Part shown: piece after piece, positions 38,782 through 49,418 of the stretch | Position numbering within the stretch: the stretch's first letter is position 1 | How the letters are laid out: every line of letters begins with the position of its first letter | Assembly (NCBI GenBank): GCA_905221605.1 | Contig: CAJNDS010000130.1 | Span: 124,001 to 188,000, forward strand | DNA length: 64,000 nt | Direction of reading: 5' to 3' | DNA from: Symbiodinium natans | Taxonomy: Eukaryota > Sar > Dinophyceae > Suessiales > Symbiodiniaceae | Made by a program: the position numbers and the translations under genes | The notes under the pieces: generated by a model | What the model was told of the DNA's origin: nothing | What the model saw: only the letters and a program-made list of their open reading frames with translations | Database searches by the model: none

Positions 38782-38882
38782 TACCCACGCCGGTTGGGAT
38801 CCTTCAAGCCCCTGCGCTGCCTTCTTCTTTCCCTCTGTGTGGCGCGCACGTCGCAAGGCGTACCCCAGTGCCCGCTTGACGC
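38782..38882 (-). CDS. coding-like exon, unidentified
   Basis: After acceptor AACAAG the minus strand reads VKRALGYALRRARHTEGKKK then AAQG. It is basic and helical. The plus strand is also open, so the strand is not certain. Confidence 0.4.
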
Positions 38883-39312
38883 CTTGTTACAGCAGAGCTC
38901 AACAACTGCGCGCGAATGGAGACTTGGGTTGCAGGATGATACCTCGAAGCTGGTGATTCCCTAGGTCAAACCTCTTGAGCAACACAGCCGATGCTGGGCA
39001 GTCTTCTCTAAAGCAGTCACTTTGGGAGATTCACATGGCATTGGCTCACGAAGCAATCATGTCGCCCTGGGGGTGCCATTGGTGTGTGAAGGCCTGCGGG
39101 TGTAGAACTGAAGTGGGGTCCGACATTGACATGCGATATCTGCAAGTGTGCCAAGCACATGACGGACTCGCAGGCCACCCTGAACCCTTTCTTCACCCGG
39201 ACTTGACATGCCCGGACCCCTGAAAAACTTATGAAAACACATAAAGTTTCTTGCCCCAAAAGCTCCCTAAACCCTCAACCCGAAACCCTAAACCCTAAAC
39301 CTATTAAGCCTC

Positions 39313-39366
39313 CCGTTCTGCCAGGCGTCCATCCCGGGAGACAGCAGCCCGCAGGGCCTGGAGGGC
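39313..39366 (-). CDS. coding-like exon, unidentified
   Basis: Acceptor ATGCAG, then ALQALRAAVSRDGRLAERE. Short and helical, on the same strand as the neighbouring exons. Confidence 0.4.
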
Positions 39367-39451
39367 CTGCATCCAAATAAAGGGTTTTTGAGAAGGGCTC
39401 CACTTCACTCGACCGCTTTTCTACAGATACCAGCATCCCCAGAATCTACAC

Positions 39452-39655
39452 GGCTTAGGGTTTAGGGTTTAGGGTTTAGGGTTTAGGGTTTAGGGTTTAG
39501 GGTTTAGGGTTTAGGGTTTAGGGTTTAGGGTTTAGGGTTTAGGGTTTAGGGTTTAGTGTGTAGGGTTTAGGGTTTAGGGTTTAGGGTTTAGGGTTTAGGG
39601 TTTAGGGTTTAGGGTTTAGGGTTTAGGGTTTAGGGTTTAGGGTTTAGGGTTTAGG
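39452..39655 (+). repeat. TTTAGGG array (about 200 bp)
   Basis: About 29 heptamers with one TGTGTAGGG slip. Confidence 0.97.
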
Positions 39656-39872
39656 TTAGAGTTGAGGGAATAAGCAGCAGATGCCAGTGCTGCATTCGTT
39701 ACCTGGCCCTTAGAAGAAGACCCCAAGATTCCGAATTCACCGGCAGGACGGATTGCACCTCAGACGTTTACACCAGGCCTGACAAGCCTGCCGCGTTGGC
39801 CCTGCACTCTCAGAAGGTCAGGCAGAGCCCAGAAGCCAGAACGCTTTTCTGAACCCGTACCAAAACCAGAAC

Positions 39873-39972
39873 CCTACTTGGAGGTTCATGGGTAGCCAAA
39901 AGTAGGATTAGAAGTACCCTCAACACGGCGATGATAGTTACCCGATTCATGACTACCCATGAACCTCCAAGT
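39873..39972. mobile_element. family A foldback element (A13), near-perfect arms
   Basis: CTACTTGGAGGTTCATGGGTAG and its exact inverse CTACCCATGAACCTCCAAGT. One of the best-preserved copies, 100 bp long. Confidence 0.92.
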
Positions 39973-40194
39973 GCACCGCCAAGTTCTTTACTTCGATCAT
40001 CCAAAGCTAAGCACTGCGACTCTAAAACTCTGGCATCAATGCACCAGGCATTCTCGGAGGAGTTTTGGGGGGTTTAGGGTTTGGGGTTTAGGGTTTAGGG
40101 CTTAGGGTTTAGGGGTTACATCCAATAACCCCACACACCTGGAAAAACCGTTCTTGAACCTGGAAACTGCTACAACCCCAATCCCCCAAACCTC

Positions 40195-40279
40195 GTGATC
40201 CCGGCGCCTCGCCCATGGCATGGTGCTGCAAGGACGGCGGCCGCAGCCAAGGCACCAAACACGTCGGTCCAGAAGAACA
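40195..40279 (-). CDS. coding-like exon with a possible membrane segment
   Basis: Reads VFFWTDVFGALAAAAVLAAP then CHGRGAGITRF. Hydrophobic and protein-like, but unidentified. It begins right at the end of a partial family A arm (CACTTGAAGGTTCACGGGTA). Confidence 0.4.
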
Positions 40280-41093
40280 CTTGAAGGTTCACGGGTACTT
40301 GGGTGCTTGGAAAGTGCACGTCTGACTGTATGGTGGGTATGACCCTATGGCCTGCCGCAAAAACCCTCGAATCAAGTGGCCCCAAAACCCTAAACCCCTA
40401 TAAACCCTACCGAAAGAAAACCCTCAACCCTTCGCCCGAAACTCGGATTGAAGGCACGTTTTCCCTAACATTGAATAGCCATGCCCCGGTTCATAGTAGA
40501 TCTTGGATATACAATAACATATTGGAGTGGAATATGGGGTTTCACCCTAAACCCTAGATTCAACTTTACCCTCTAAAGCCCTGGAGCCCTGTGCTGCAGA
40601 AAGGCTTCGGGAGGTCGGGTTTAGGGTTCCGGGCGATTTTTAGCTCCCACATAGCTGACCAAAGCCACACAGCAGGGTTCAGGGTTCAGGCAGGGTTCAG
40701 GGTTCAGGGGGCTAGGGTTTAGGATTCGGGTCATTTGGGCTTAGGGCTGTAGGGGTCTGGTCCAAAAAGATTCAACAAAACCCCAAGCTCTCAGGAGACA
40801 AAGCGAAACCTCAAGATCTCAGGAGACCCCTGAAACCCTGAAACCCTAAACCCTGCACCGAAACCCTGAACCCGAACCTCTGCGGACCTGAAACTTGCCA
40901 ACTTGGCCAGAAACCACTAACACATCCCCCCCCCCAATGTTAGAAGTTGAGCCCAAGGGCTTTTGAAACTTTGGGGTTTAGGGTTTAGGGTTTAGGGTTT
41001 AAGGTTTCGGTCAAGGTTCCAATTTTTGGAGACACGTCGACTAAGTTGGTCCGTGAGCCCCGTAAGGAAGAACATTGCGAGATTAAGAGCCTC

Positions 41094-41249
41094 TTAAACT
41101 CGACAAGAGAGCATACGTTCGACGCCTAGGGTTTCGCTGCCAATGCGGACGAAACACAGGGCCGACAGAGACTCCGTGATGGCGACAACATCGTTGTCAG
41201 GTTCCTCCTCCGCTCCTGGCGCAAGGCTCGTAGTGGCAGGGCTTTGCAT
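41094..41249 (-). CDS. 51-codon frame with ATG and stop, unidentified
   Basis: Starts MQSPATTSLAPGAEEEPDND, continues VVAITESLSALCFVRIGSET and ends in TAA at 41094. Acidic then hydrophobic, strongly protein-like. Could be a terminal exon or a very small gene. No family is recognised. Confidence 0.45.
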   Translation of the reverse strand: MQSPATTSLAPGAEEEPDNDVVAITESLSALCFVRIGSETLGVERMLSCRV

Positions 41250-42652
41250 CTAGGGTTGAGGGTTTAGGGTTTAGGGTTTAGGGTCCTCCCAGCGCAAGCT
41301 CATAAGGGACAGAAGGAGAGACCGGGACCGTCGGGAGCACCCCTTGAATATGTCAGTCGCCCTTGATCGAGGGCACAAGGGTGAGGACGACGTACTTGCC
41401 CTCCTAAACCCCTAAACCCTAAACCCTAAACCCTAAACCCTAAACCCTAACCCTAAACCCTAATCCCTGCAAAGAAGGGCACTCCTCGCAGCGTCTCTTC
41501 CTCCGGGCCGCAGCACTTCGGCTGGTATTGCCCCATGGCTCATCGACCACCACCCGACGTCACAGGCTTAGGGTTTCGGGTTTAGGGTTTAGGGTTTAGG
41601 GTTTAGGGTTTAGGGTTACAACCAAACGGCAGTTACACTACGCAGCTACGAACCGGAAAAAATGCTAGAACCCTGTCCGGGATGCGTCTGGCCGCCTGGC
41701 CCGTTGGCCATGACAGCTCCTATCGTCGGCTTGCGGAACTAAACGTGCAGGAGGCCATATGATGGCCGCCGGCCTTTCTAAAGCTCCCTGAGCCAATATA
41801 AGAAACTGTTTAGGGTTTAGGGATTAGGGTTTAGGGTTTAGGGTTTAGGGTTGCTGCCAGACACAGGGTGCAGCACATACAATCCTCTAACCACACGATC
41901 TGGATGATCGAAACAAAAGCGGCCAAGCAGACAAATAAACAACATCCACAAGAGGGTTTAGGGTTCAGGAGCTAGATAAGGGTCCCTTCCTGGGGTGCCT
42001 GTTATAAGGGGTGCCGCATTGCAGACAAGACGCAAAAGAGGACCCTGATTTCAGAACTACCCATGAGGTCTTTGCGCCTTGGAGAGCTCTCTGCGTTGGC
42101 AGGTGGGGTTTGGGATGTTTCTGGGTTTAGGGTTTAGGGTTTTGAGGTTTAGGGTTTCTTTGGACACAGTTTCGGGGTCCATGCTGAAGTTCCGGGTGGC
42201 TGTTGCCTAGCCGAGTGCGCTTGTCACGTTGAAGCTCCGTTCCCAGCGAGCCCAACACCCCCTAAATTAAGAAATATGCCTTAAACTGTAAAAGGGGATC
42301 GTTTCTTTGACTTAAGGAATATCCCCTTAAACTTAAGGGTATTGGGCTCTTTGGGCCTTTTTTTTTTGCATTGCCGGGGGTCGTTGCCAGAGTCATTGCT
42401 CTCATGCCACACGGTGTGGACTTTGGGGGGGGCTCTTTGATAAGACTTCGGCCATCAACTTCGTCAGCCTACGTGATTGCCGACACTCCTGAAAGCCCCT
42501 AGGGCAAACCTTACTTGCCCCCAAAGTCAAGGGGAGCGCGGTTTCAGAACTGATAATTTCAGAAATCACCCACGTCCCGAATCCAGGCAAGGGGGGGTAT
42601 TCTTGCCATGGCGCCAAGTCACCAAATCCCCCAGAAGCTCTTGGGCAGGGGT

Positions 42653-42771
42653 CTACTTCAAGGTTCATGGGTAGTTATAAGTAGGGTTATAAGTGCCCGA
42701 AATGAGGTTATAACCAGTTCTACTGAAAGCTACCCTACCTACAACCCCACATATAACCACCCCATGAACCT
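42653..42771. mobile_element. family A foldback element (A14)
   Basis: CTACTTCAAGGTTCATGGGTAG, GTTATAAGTAGGG and, inverted, CCTACAACCCCACATATAAC and CCCATGAACCTG. Confidence 0.85.
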
Positions 42772-43925
42772 GTTTCAGGGTCTAAGAGTTCAGGACTTGG
42801 GACTTTGGGGACGCTAAGAAGTCGAAGAGAAGCTCGTTTTATGAAGGGTTCAGGGCCTTAGGGTTACAACTACAACGCACGTCCATAAGTGAAGGGCGAC
42901 TTCGACACCAGGCTTGCCATGCGTGGCGGCTTCATCAGCTTTGCCGAGTGCCGCTCGGGAACAAGACTTTAAGCGCTGTCTTGAGCCTCGCCGAGGGGAA
43001 CCGCTACACTGATGCAGCTGCTGCCTGCGATGCGTTTAGGGGTCAGGGTTCAGGGTTCGGGGTTCAGGGTTCAGGGTTCAGGGGTTCAGGGGTTTAGGGT
43101 AGGGATCCTGGCTCATCTTCGGCAGGCAGACATGACAGTTCCTACTTGGCGCGTGAGATGACACTCCAGCACATCCAGCAACCGGGAACCCCACGCCTCG
43201 TGCCACCGGGTCCTTGTCGTACACCATGTCCTACACCCTGAAAGAGCCCTAAATCGAACACCAGACCACAAGCCACACATTGTCGTACCCGATTTAAAGT
43301 TGTTCAGAGGCTAAACCCTAAACCCTAAACCTTAAACCCTAAACCCTGAACCCTGAACCCTGAACCCTGAACCCTAAACCCTAAACCCTAAACCCTAAAC
43401 CCTAAACCCAAACCCTAAACCCTAAACCGGTGGCTCTCCACCTATAGTGCTTTTTGAAACTCCAGCTTTTGTCAGGGGACCCGGCGGGCATAATGACGCT
43501 TCTGCTGCCAGATCTGGTCAGCGTGAAAGCGCAGTGCAATCTACACTCTCAAAACAACCCTCAACCCTGAACTCAACCTTCGGCTTGAGGGGGCGGCCGT
43601 GGAGGATTCACCTAAACTCTGGGGTCTCCGAGGGCTCAGGGCTTAGGGTTCGGGCTGAAATCCTGAACCCTAAACCCTCACGGGTGAAGGGCTGGCAGTC
43701 CGAGGTTCGAAACGATCTATGCCTTGAGCCGGAGCCACAAGTTCCAAAACCCTACGCCCCCTTGGTTTAGGGTTTAGGGTTTCGGGTTTAGGGTTTAGGG
43801 TTTAGGGTTTAGGATTTAGGGTTTAGGGTTTAGGGTTTCGGGTTCAGGGCTTCCAAGCCGACCCTGGGGCCAAGACCAAGCCACATTGCCGGGCGACTCG
43901 GACGGGTTAAGGATTCGTGCTTGAG

Positions 43926-44033
43926 GGTTTAGGGTTTAGGGTTTAGGGTTTAGGGTTTAGGGTTTAGGGTTTAGGGTTTAGGGTTTAGGGTTTAGGGTTT
44001 AGGGTTTAGGGTTTAGGGTTTAGGGTTTAGGTT
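43926..44033 (+). repeat. TTTAGGG array
   Basis: About 15 heptamers, ending directly against a family C element. Confidence 0.96.
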
Positions 44034-44124
44034 GAGATGTCCCCGTCTCGAATAGGGATTATAGTACCCTCCCCTACTATCATTCCCTATGAAGGACTGT
44101 GAGTATAAGGGGGGAACATCCCAA
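44034..44124. mobile_element. family C foldback element
   Basis: GAGATGTCCCCG and GGACTGTGAGTATAAGGGGG followed by GAACATCCCA. The interior has AATAGGGATTATAGT and its partial inverse. Confidence 0.75.
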
Positions 44125-44202
44125 GGGTTTGGGCTTAGGGCTAAGTGGCTTTGGGTGGCTTTGGGGAGGGTACGTAGATTACTAATCGGATCGGGCGGCC
44201 AG

Positions 44203-44360
44203 TATCTTGGAGGCTCACGGGTATTAGGGTTTAGGTTTTATTAGGGGTTAGGGTTTAGGGTTTAGGGCTTAGGGTTTAGGGTTTAGGGTTTAGGGGTTAG
44301 GGTTTAGGGTTTACGGTTTAGGGTTTAGGGTTTAGGGTTTAGGGTTTAGGGTTTAGGGTT
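44203..44360. mobile_element. family A left end continuing into TTTAGGG repeats
   Basis: TATCTTGGAGGCTCACGGGTA runs directly into TTAGGGTTTAGG-type repeats, with no right arm visible. Confidence 0.6.
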
Positions 44361-44553
44361 TACCACCGCAAGACGTTGATTCATCAGGCTCCATAGCCAC
44401 ACCAAAGAACGGGGCCCTCGCGTCTCGTCCCCTTAAAGGGACCCCCAAAAAGTGCACCCCGTATTTCGGAAACCCCCATATAGATATCCGCGGATCCCGT
44501 AGTTTCACAAAGCACTGCGGAAAGTCTGAGTGGAAGGCGGACTTCCTGAAACC

Positions 44554-44714
44554 TTTCTGTTGGTTAGTAGGGAATGAGGGAATGAGGTACCCTATATCCC
44601 CCTAATATATACCCTTTAAGGGATTATATACGGTACCCTATATCCCCTAATATATACCCTTTAAGGGACTATATAGGCTACCTCATTCCCCCATTCCCAA
44701 CTAACCAACAGCAA
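44554..44714. mobile_element. family B foldback element with target duplication
   Basis: TTTCTGTTGGTTAGTAGGGA and, inverted, TCCCAACTAACCAACAGCAA. The interior holds two tandem CCCTAATATATACCCTTTAA units. The flanks GAAACC and GAAACG form a near-perfect 6-bp duplication. Confidence 0.88.
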
Positions 44715-45000
44715 GAAACGTGCGCGGGTGCAGGTACAAGATGCTGCAAAAGTGAAGCCGGCGCACTCAGACTTGGCGAGCCTTCGAGGGAGCTTCCAAA
44801 GTCCACTTCGCGGGTTAGGAATTTAGGGTTTAGGGTTCAGGGATTAGGGTTTAGGGTTTAGGGTTTAGGGTTTGGGGTTTGGGGTTCAGGGATTAGGGTT
44901 TAGGGTTTAGGGTTTAAAAGCCACAGCATAGGAAGATCGACCACTTGAATCCCATCATGTAGCCACGCACAAAGAGGCACTCAGCATACCTCACGTTCTC

Positions 45001-45102
45001 TACCTGGAGGTTCGTGGCATTTAATTACGGTTATAAGTCGGGTAACTATACTTATGACTTACAACGCGACAGAACAACAACCCATGAACTTTCAAGTAGA
45101 GG
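45001..45102. mobile_element. family A foldback element (A15)
   Basis: TACCTGGAGGTTCGTGGCAT on the left and AACCCATGAACTTTCAAGTAG on the right. Confidence 0.75.
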
Positions 45103-45450
45103 GAATCCGAAGCCCGAAACCCTAAACCCCTAGTCCCCTAAACCCTAAAGCCCTAAACCCTAATCCCCTAAACCCTAATCCCCTAAACCCTAATCCCCTA
45201 AACCCTAAACCCCTAAACCCTAAACCCTGGACCCCTAAACCCTAAACCCTAAACCCCTAAACCCCTAAACCCTAAACCCTAAACCCTAAACACCCCAAGG
45301 TCGGCCTGGGGCCTCCAGGTCAGAGGCTGCGCTTGCTGTGCAAAGGGTAGCTGCTGATCTCCTGGCCTGGAAGGCGTTTGATGGGGCTTGGGGTTTAGGG
45401 TTTCGGGTTTTAGGGTGGAAGTTGAGGGGGTTTGGGGTGTAATCGCTCAC

Positions 45451-45680
45451 GTTTAGGGTTTAGGGTTTAGGGGTTTAGGGGCTTAGGGGTTTAGGGGTTT
45501 AGGGGTTTAGGGGTTTAGGGGTTTAGGGGTTTAGGGGTTTAGGGGTTTAGGGGTTTAGGGGTTTAGGGGGTTTGGGGTTTAGGGTTTAGGGGTTTAGGGG
45601 TTTAGGGGTTTAGGGGTTTAGGGGTTTAGGGGTTTAGGGGTTTAGGGGTTTAGGGGTTTAGGGGTTTAGGGGTTTAGGGC
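45451..45680 (+). repeat. (TTTAGGGG)n octamer array
   Basis: About 25 TTTAGGGG octamers with two heptamers in the middle. It mirrors mixed CCCCTAAA/CCCTAAA text at 45120-45290. Confidence 0.96.
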
Positions 45681-45762
45681 TCAGGGTTCAGGTTGCGGAA
45701 GGCTTTTCGGGTGGGCACTGACTCTGCTGGCACCTTCTGCCCTGAACTGAGGCCACACCAGC

Positions 45763-45899
45763 TTAGAACCTCCCGCCACCTCCTCGCAATTCCTCTCAAT
45801 GCCCACCGGGTCACGTGAGAAGACGTGAAGATTGTGAAGCCTCGGGTTCAGGAGCAACTCTCTGACGGGCTCTCGGATGTGCTGGTATCCGTCTTTCAA
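45763..45899 (-). CDS. coding exon, unidentified
   Basis: After CTCGAG the minus strand reads LKDGYQHIREPVRELLLNPR, then LHNLHVFSRDPVGIERNCEE and VAGGS, ending near TCTAA|GCTGGT (GC donor). It is clearly protein-like; I do not recognise the family. Confidence 0.55.
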
Positions 45900-46138
45900 C
45901 TCGAGTGTTACAGTTCAAGACCTAGACCATCGCTATTGGACGGCAGCCTAAGAAAGCACAGCTACCGTGCCCAAATGCATGCTGCACGTTGCATAAACCC
46001 GAAACCCTAAACCCTGTGTCTTCAAGGGAGAAGTCAAGCAGACCACTGGAGAATTGCTTCCTGCACACCCCCCACCTAACTGACGGCCATAGCGATTCAC
46101 AGTAACCCACGAAACGCATCCGCACCAGGCTTCGATGA

Positions 46139-46206
46139 GCTCTTCCCTAAAACTCTCTGAGGTGCTTAGGGTTTAGGGTTTTTTTTCTGGGTTTAGGGTT
46201 CAGTGT

Positions 46207-46238
<32 letters not shown>

Positions 46239-47994
46239 GGTTTAGGGTTTAGGGTTTAGGGTTCTCCTGCACTACCGTATCATAAAACCGTGAAATGATT
46301 GGTGCTGACGGCTGCTTGGCACACCTGCAATCAGTTCCAGGAGCATGGTACCATGAAAAGCACGTAGGGCTTCTGTGCACCGGAGGCAACACGACAGAAC
46401 CCTCAACCCAACAACCAAGAACTGGAAATCCCGCCCAGACTCCCACTGTCGACCTCACAAGGGCCCAACAAGAACCCGAACCCAAAGCCCCAAGACCCTC
46501 AACCCTTGCTTGCATCCCCTTCACCCACCCCGAATGTGACCCTTGAACCTCAAGAAGCCCAAGGCCCAGAACCCCCGAACCCCAAACCCTAGAGCCACTA
46601 AAAACACCTCAACCCTGAAGCCCCTCTGTCCCCCCCCCGCTCTGCACCCCACAACTCCTCCCTAAACCCTCAACCCTGCACCCCACAGCCCCTAGACCCC
46701 CTTGCGTCAACCCCTAGAACCCGTGTTTGGGGTTTAGGGTTTAGGGGTTTAGGGGTCTAGGGTTTAGGGTAAAGTCTCAAACACCTAACCCTAAACCCTA
46801 AACACCAAGCCCAAAGCCAGGTGGCTGCAGCGCCGAAGCTTTTCGGAACTGTGCCCGAAGGGCTTCCGTCGAGGGGGCGTCCTCCCGGGATGCGATTTGG
46901 GGAGAGGGCTGTGGGCTCTTGGGGGGTTCCTGCTGCATGATCTGAGGGTTCTGGGCTATAAGGGGTTTAGGGGTTCGGGTTTGGGGAGGGGGCTTGCAAA
47001 ATGGCCTTGCATGTTGGATGAGGCTTGGGTTTGGGGGATAAAGCCTTTCGAAGGTTGGGCACTTAGGGTCTAAGGCTCAGAGCTTAGGGCCTCACAAGAA
47101 GCTCTCAGAAGAGGTCTTGTCTCTGCGCCACGCCACCAATCCCACCATATCCATCGGGACGTCTGCAAAGGGTCTGTGTGTTCTAAGGCACTGCGACGCT
47201 GACCATTACGCAGGTACCTACTGTGCGTTGACGACCACTTTGCAGAAGCGAGTCCCTCGGAGCACCACGATGGTAGTGACGAAGACCATATGGGCATTTC
47301 CCAGAATAGGGGTACCCCCCAAACAGAATAGAATCCTCTTGAAGGGACCCCCTAAAACGGGTACCCCCATTTCCGGAAACCCCCCCCAATCTTTTCTTTG
47401 ACACACCGAGGCGAGGACAACACTTGGAGACAAGACCAATCTAGAGTCCAGTCTGATATGGGGGTCTAAAGACGGGGGGTACCTTCTCGGGGTCCTTTTT
47501 ATAAGGGGATCCTGCTATTTGGGGTCCTTCTTATAAGGGGATCCACTCTTTGGGAGGTCCTTTTTTTAAGGGGATCTTACTACTATTTGGGGGTCTATTT
47601 TTGCGGCCCCCTTTTTTCGTAAACCCCCAAATGCCGGGCTGCTTCAATGTCTACGACCAAGCACCAAAATCACATACTGCGCAAACAAACAAGTAAGCGG
47701 ACAGCCGGCTCCATTCCTAGTGTTCTGCTCAATGCTTTGGCCGAGGTTCGCCCCGAAAAAGGCACGTCCATCTGGCCCTTGTAGCTTGTTGCTATTTTCT
47801 TTCAGCGCTTGTGCTTGCTTTTGGGATTCTCCCGCGCACGCCCCCCCCCTTCCCCGACCCACACCCCCGCCACTCCCCGCGGCACACAGGTAGGTAGGTT
47901 GTCTGCAAAGCCCCTGATCAGGTGTCCTAGACCCTAAACCCTAAACCCTAAACCTCTAATTACCCTCTTCACGGTCCCTTTGGCGGTTTCATGA
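46139..47994. other. no gene recognised
   Basis: Heptamer patches (46165-46260, 46725-46800) and a repeated patch GGTCCTTTTTATAAGGGGATCCT / GGTCCTTCTTATAAGGGGATCC (first 20 bases match) at 47488-47575. Open frames at 47090-47300 exist on both strands and are undecided. Confidence 0.45.
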
Positions 47995-48118
47995 CTTGAA
48001 GGTTCATGGGTAAGAAAAAGTAGGGTTTCATGTAAGGGTAGCTTTAGTGATAAATCGTTACAACCTTGTTTAGGATACTTATGTCGCTACTTATACTGCC
48101 CTGAACCTTCAAGTAGGG
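47995..48118. mobile_element. family A foldback element (A16)
   Basis: ACTTGAAGGTTCATGGGTAAG and CCCTGAACCTTCAAGTAGG, with a diverged interior. Confidence 0.75.
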
Positions 48119-48135
48119 CTTAAAGGTCTGAGGCG

Positions 48136-48234
48136 TGGGGATGTTCCCCCTTATACTCACAGTCCTTAATAGGGATTATAGTGCCCCAAATTATAATCCC
48201 TATTGAGGTTGCTAGTATAAGGGGGGACATCTCA
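48136..48234. mobile_element. family C foldback element overlapping a stop codon
   Basis: TGGGGATGTTCCCCCTTATA, ACTCACAGTCC, then inverted CTAGTATAAGGGGGGACATC and TCA. Its last three bases, read on the minus strand, are the TGA that ends the coding exon at 48232-48330. Confidence 0.8.
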
Positions 48235-48330
48235 ATGTTCAGGCTTGGCGCCACCCACAGCCTTGTCAAGCTTGCGTGACAATATCTCCAGCTCGCGCTG
48301 GATCTTGTGGAGTTCCTCAACCGCAGGGCT
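48232..48330 (-). CDS. C-terminal coding exon, coiled coil
   Basis: After the acceptor TAAACCCCAG the minus strand reads SPAVEELHKIQRELEILSRK then LDKAVGGAKPEH and TGA. The heptad-like L/I spacing suggests a coiled coil. It might be the last exon of the channel gene (51-61 kb), with the transporter nested in its last intron, or the end of another gene. It cannot be decided here. Confidence 0.6.
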   Translation of the reverse strand, partial: SPAVEELHKIQRELEILSRKLDKAVGGAKPEH

Positions 48331-48822
48331 CTGGGGTTTAGGGCACCCTAAACTGCAATGAACAACACTCCTAAGTAGGGTTTTAAGTAGGATGACTATA
48401 GTCGTAACCATTTTTCGGGCTTATAACTCCACTACTGCTTAACACTACCCATGACCCTACGAAGCTGCACGAGCTGCACAAGCAGTTCTAATTCTGTTTG
48501 GGGTCATCGCGAAATATAGGCATGCTACCCTACCTATAACCCTGCTTCTATCCACCCACCATGAACCTCCTAGAAGTCCTAAGCCCATGAGGTTCCAACA
48601 CTCGCCTCACTATATACTTCCAAGGAATTCGGGAAGGGATTACATGGGCTCAGTGCCGGCACAGGACCGCGCGCATGGCAACCTGGTCGATTGCACGCGC
48701 AGGTCCTTAGAGACAGGATGGCCAGGACTCAGAACGGCAGGGGGGGGTTGATTGGGCCGAAGAGCACAACACCAGCAGAGCACCGAAACAGTAGGACAAG
48801 ACTGAACACTGGATTGAACCAA

Positions 48823-48854
48823 TGACACACACACACACACACACAGGGACAGAG

Positions 48855-48896
<42 letters not shown>
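48823..48896 (+). repeat. (CA)n microsatellite
   Basis: Two CA runs separated by GGGACAGAGACAT. Confidence 0.95.
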
Positions 48897-48897
<1 letters not shown>

Positions 48898-49418
48898 GAC
48901 AGACCGGGGCACACGAATTTCAAACCCAGCACCCAAGTCCTCTCAGTCCCTCCAGACCTTGCGGCATCCAAGTCGCCTTTGCAGCGCAGTATGCCATCCT
49001 TGACTGGATCATGGTGGTAAGTTCCCACTTATGGTCTCTTTTGTGTGAGAGCCGATGAAAGAGCGAGCCCATCCGAAAAGGGAGCCTCGACTGTTTCGAC
49101 TCCCGTGCTCTCACGCCCGGGAAGCAAGGCGCCGGAAAGTCTCAGTCGTCAGGGGTACAGCGATCACACTTGTCAGGAGCCCTGCGTTCAACCTCTGCCC
49201 CGTGGATTTGCCTTGCCACGGGAACCAGAAAAAACGAAACGTGAGCAGGTGCGAAGCCCATCAGCCTAGTGGCTAGCAAGCATCACCCTTCTGTGCACAA
49301 GCTTTACAAGAGAGGCTGGCAGGGGGCTGGCAGGGTGTCGCGCTACTGTACAAGCTTTGGAGCTATACATTGCCGGGAACAAAAGAATTGTGCTTCCCAC
49401 AGATATCCATGGGACATT

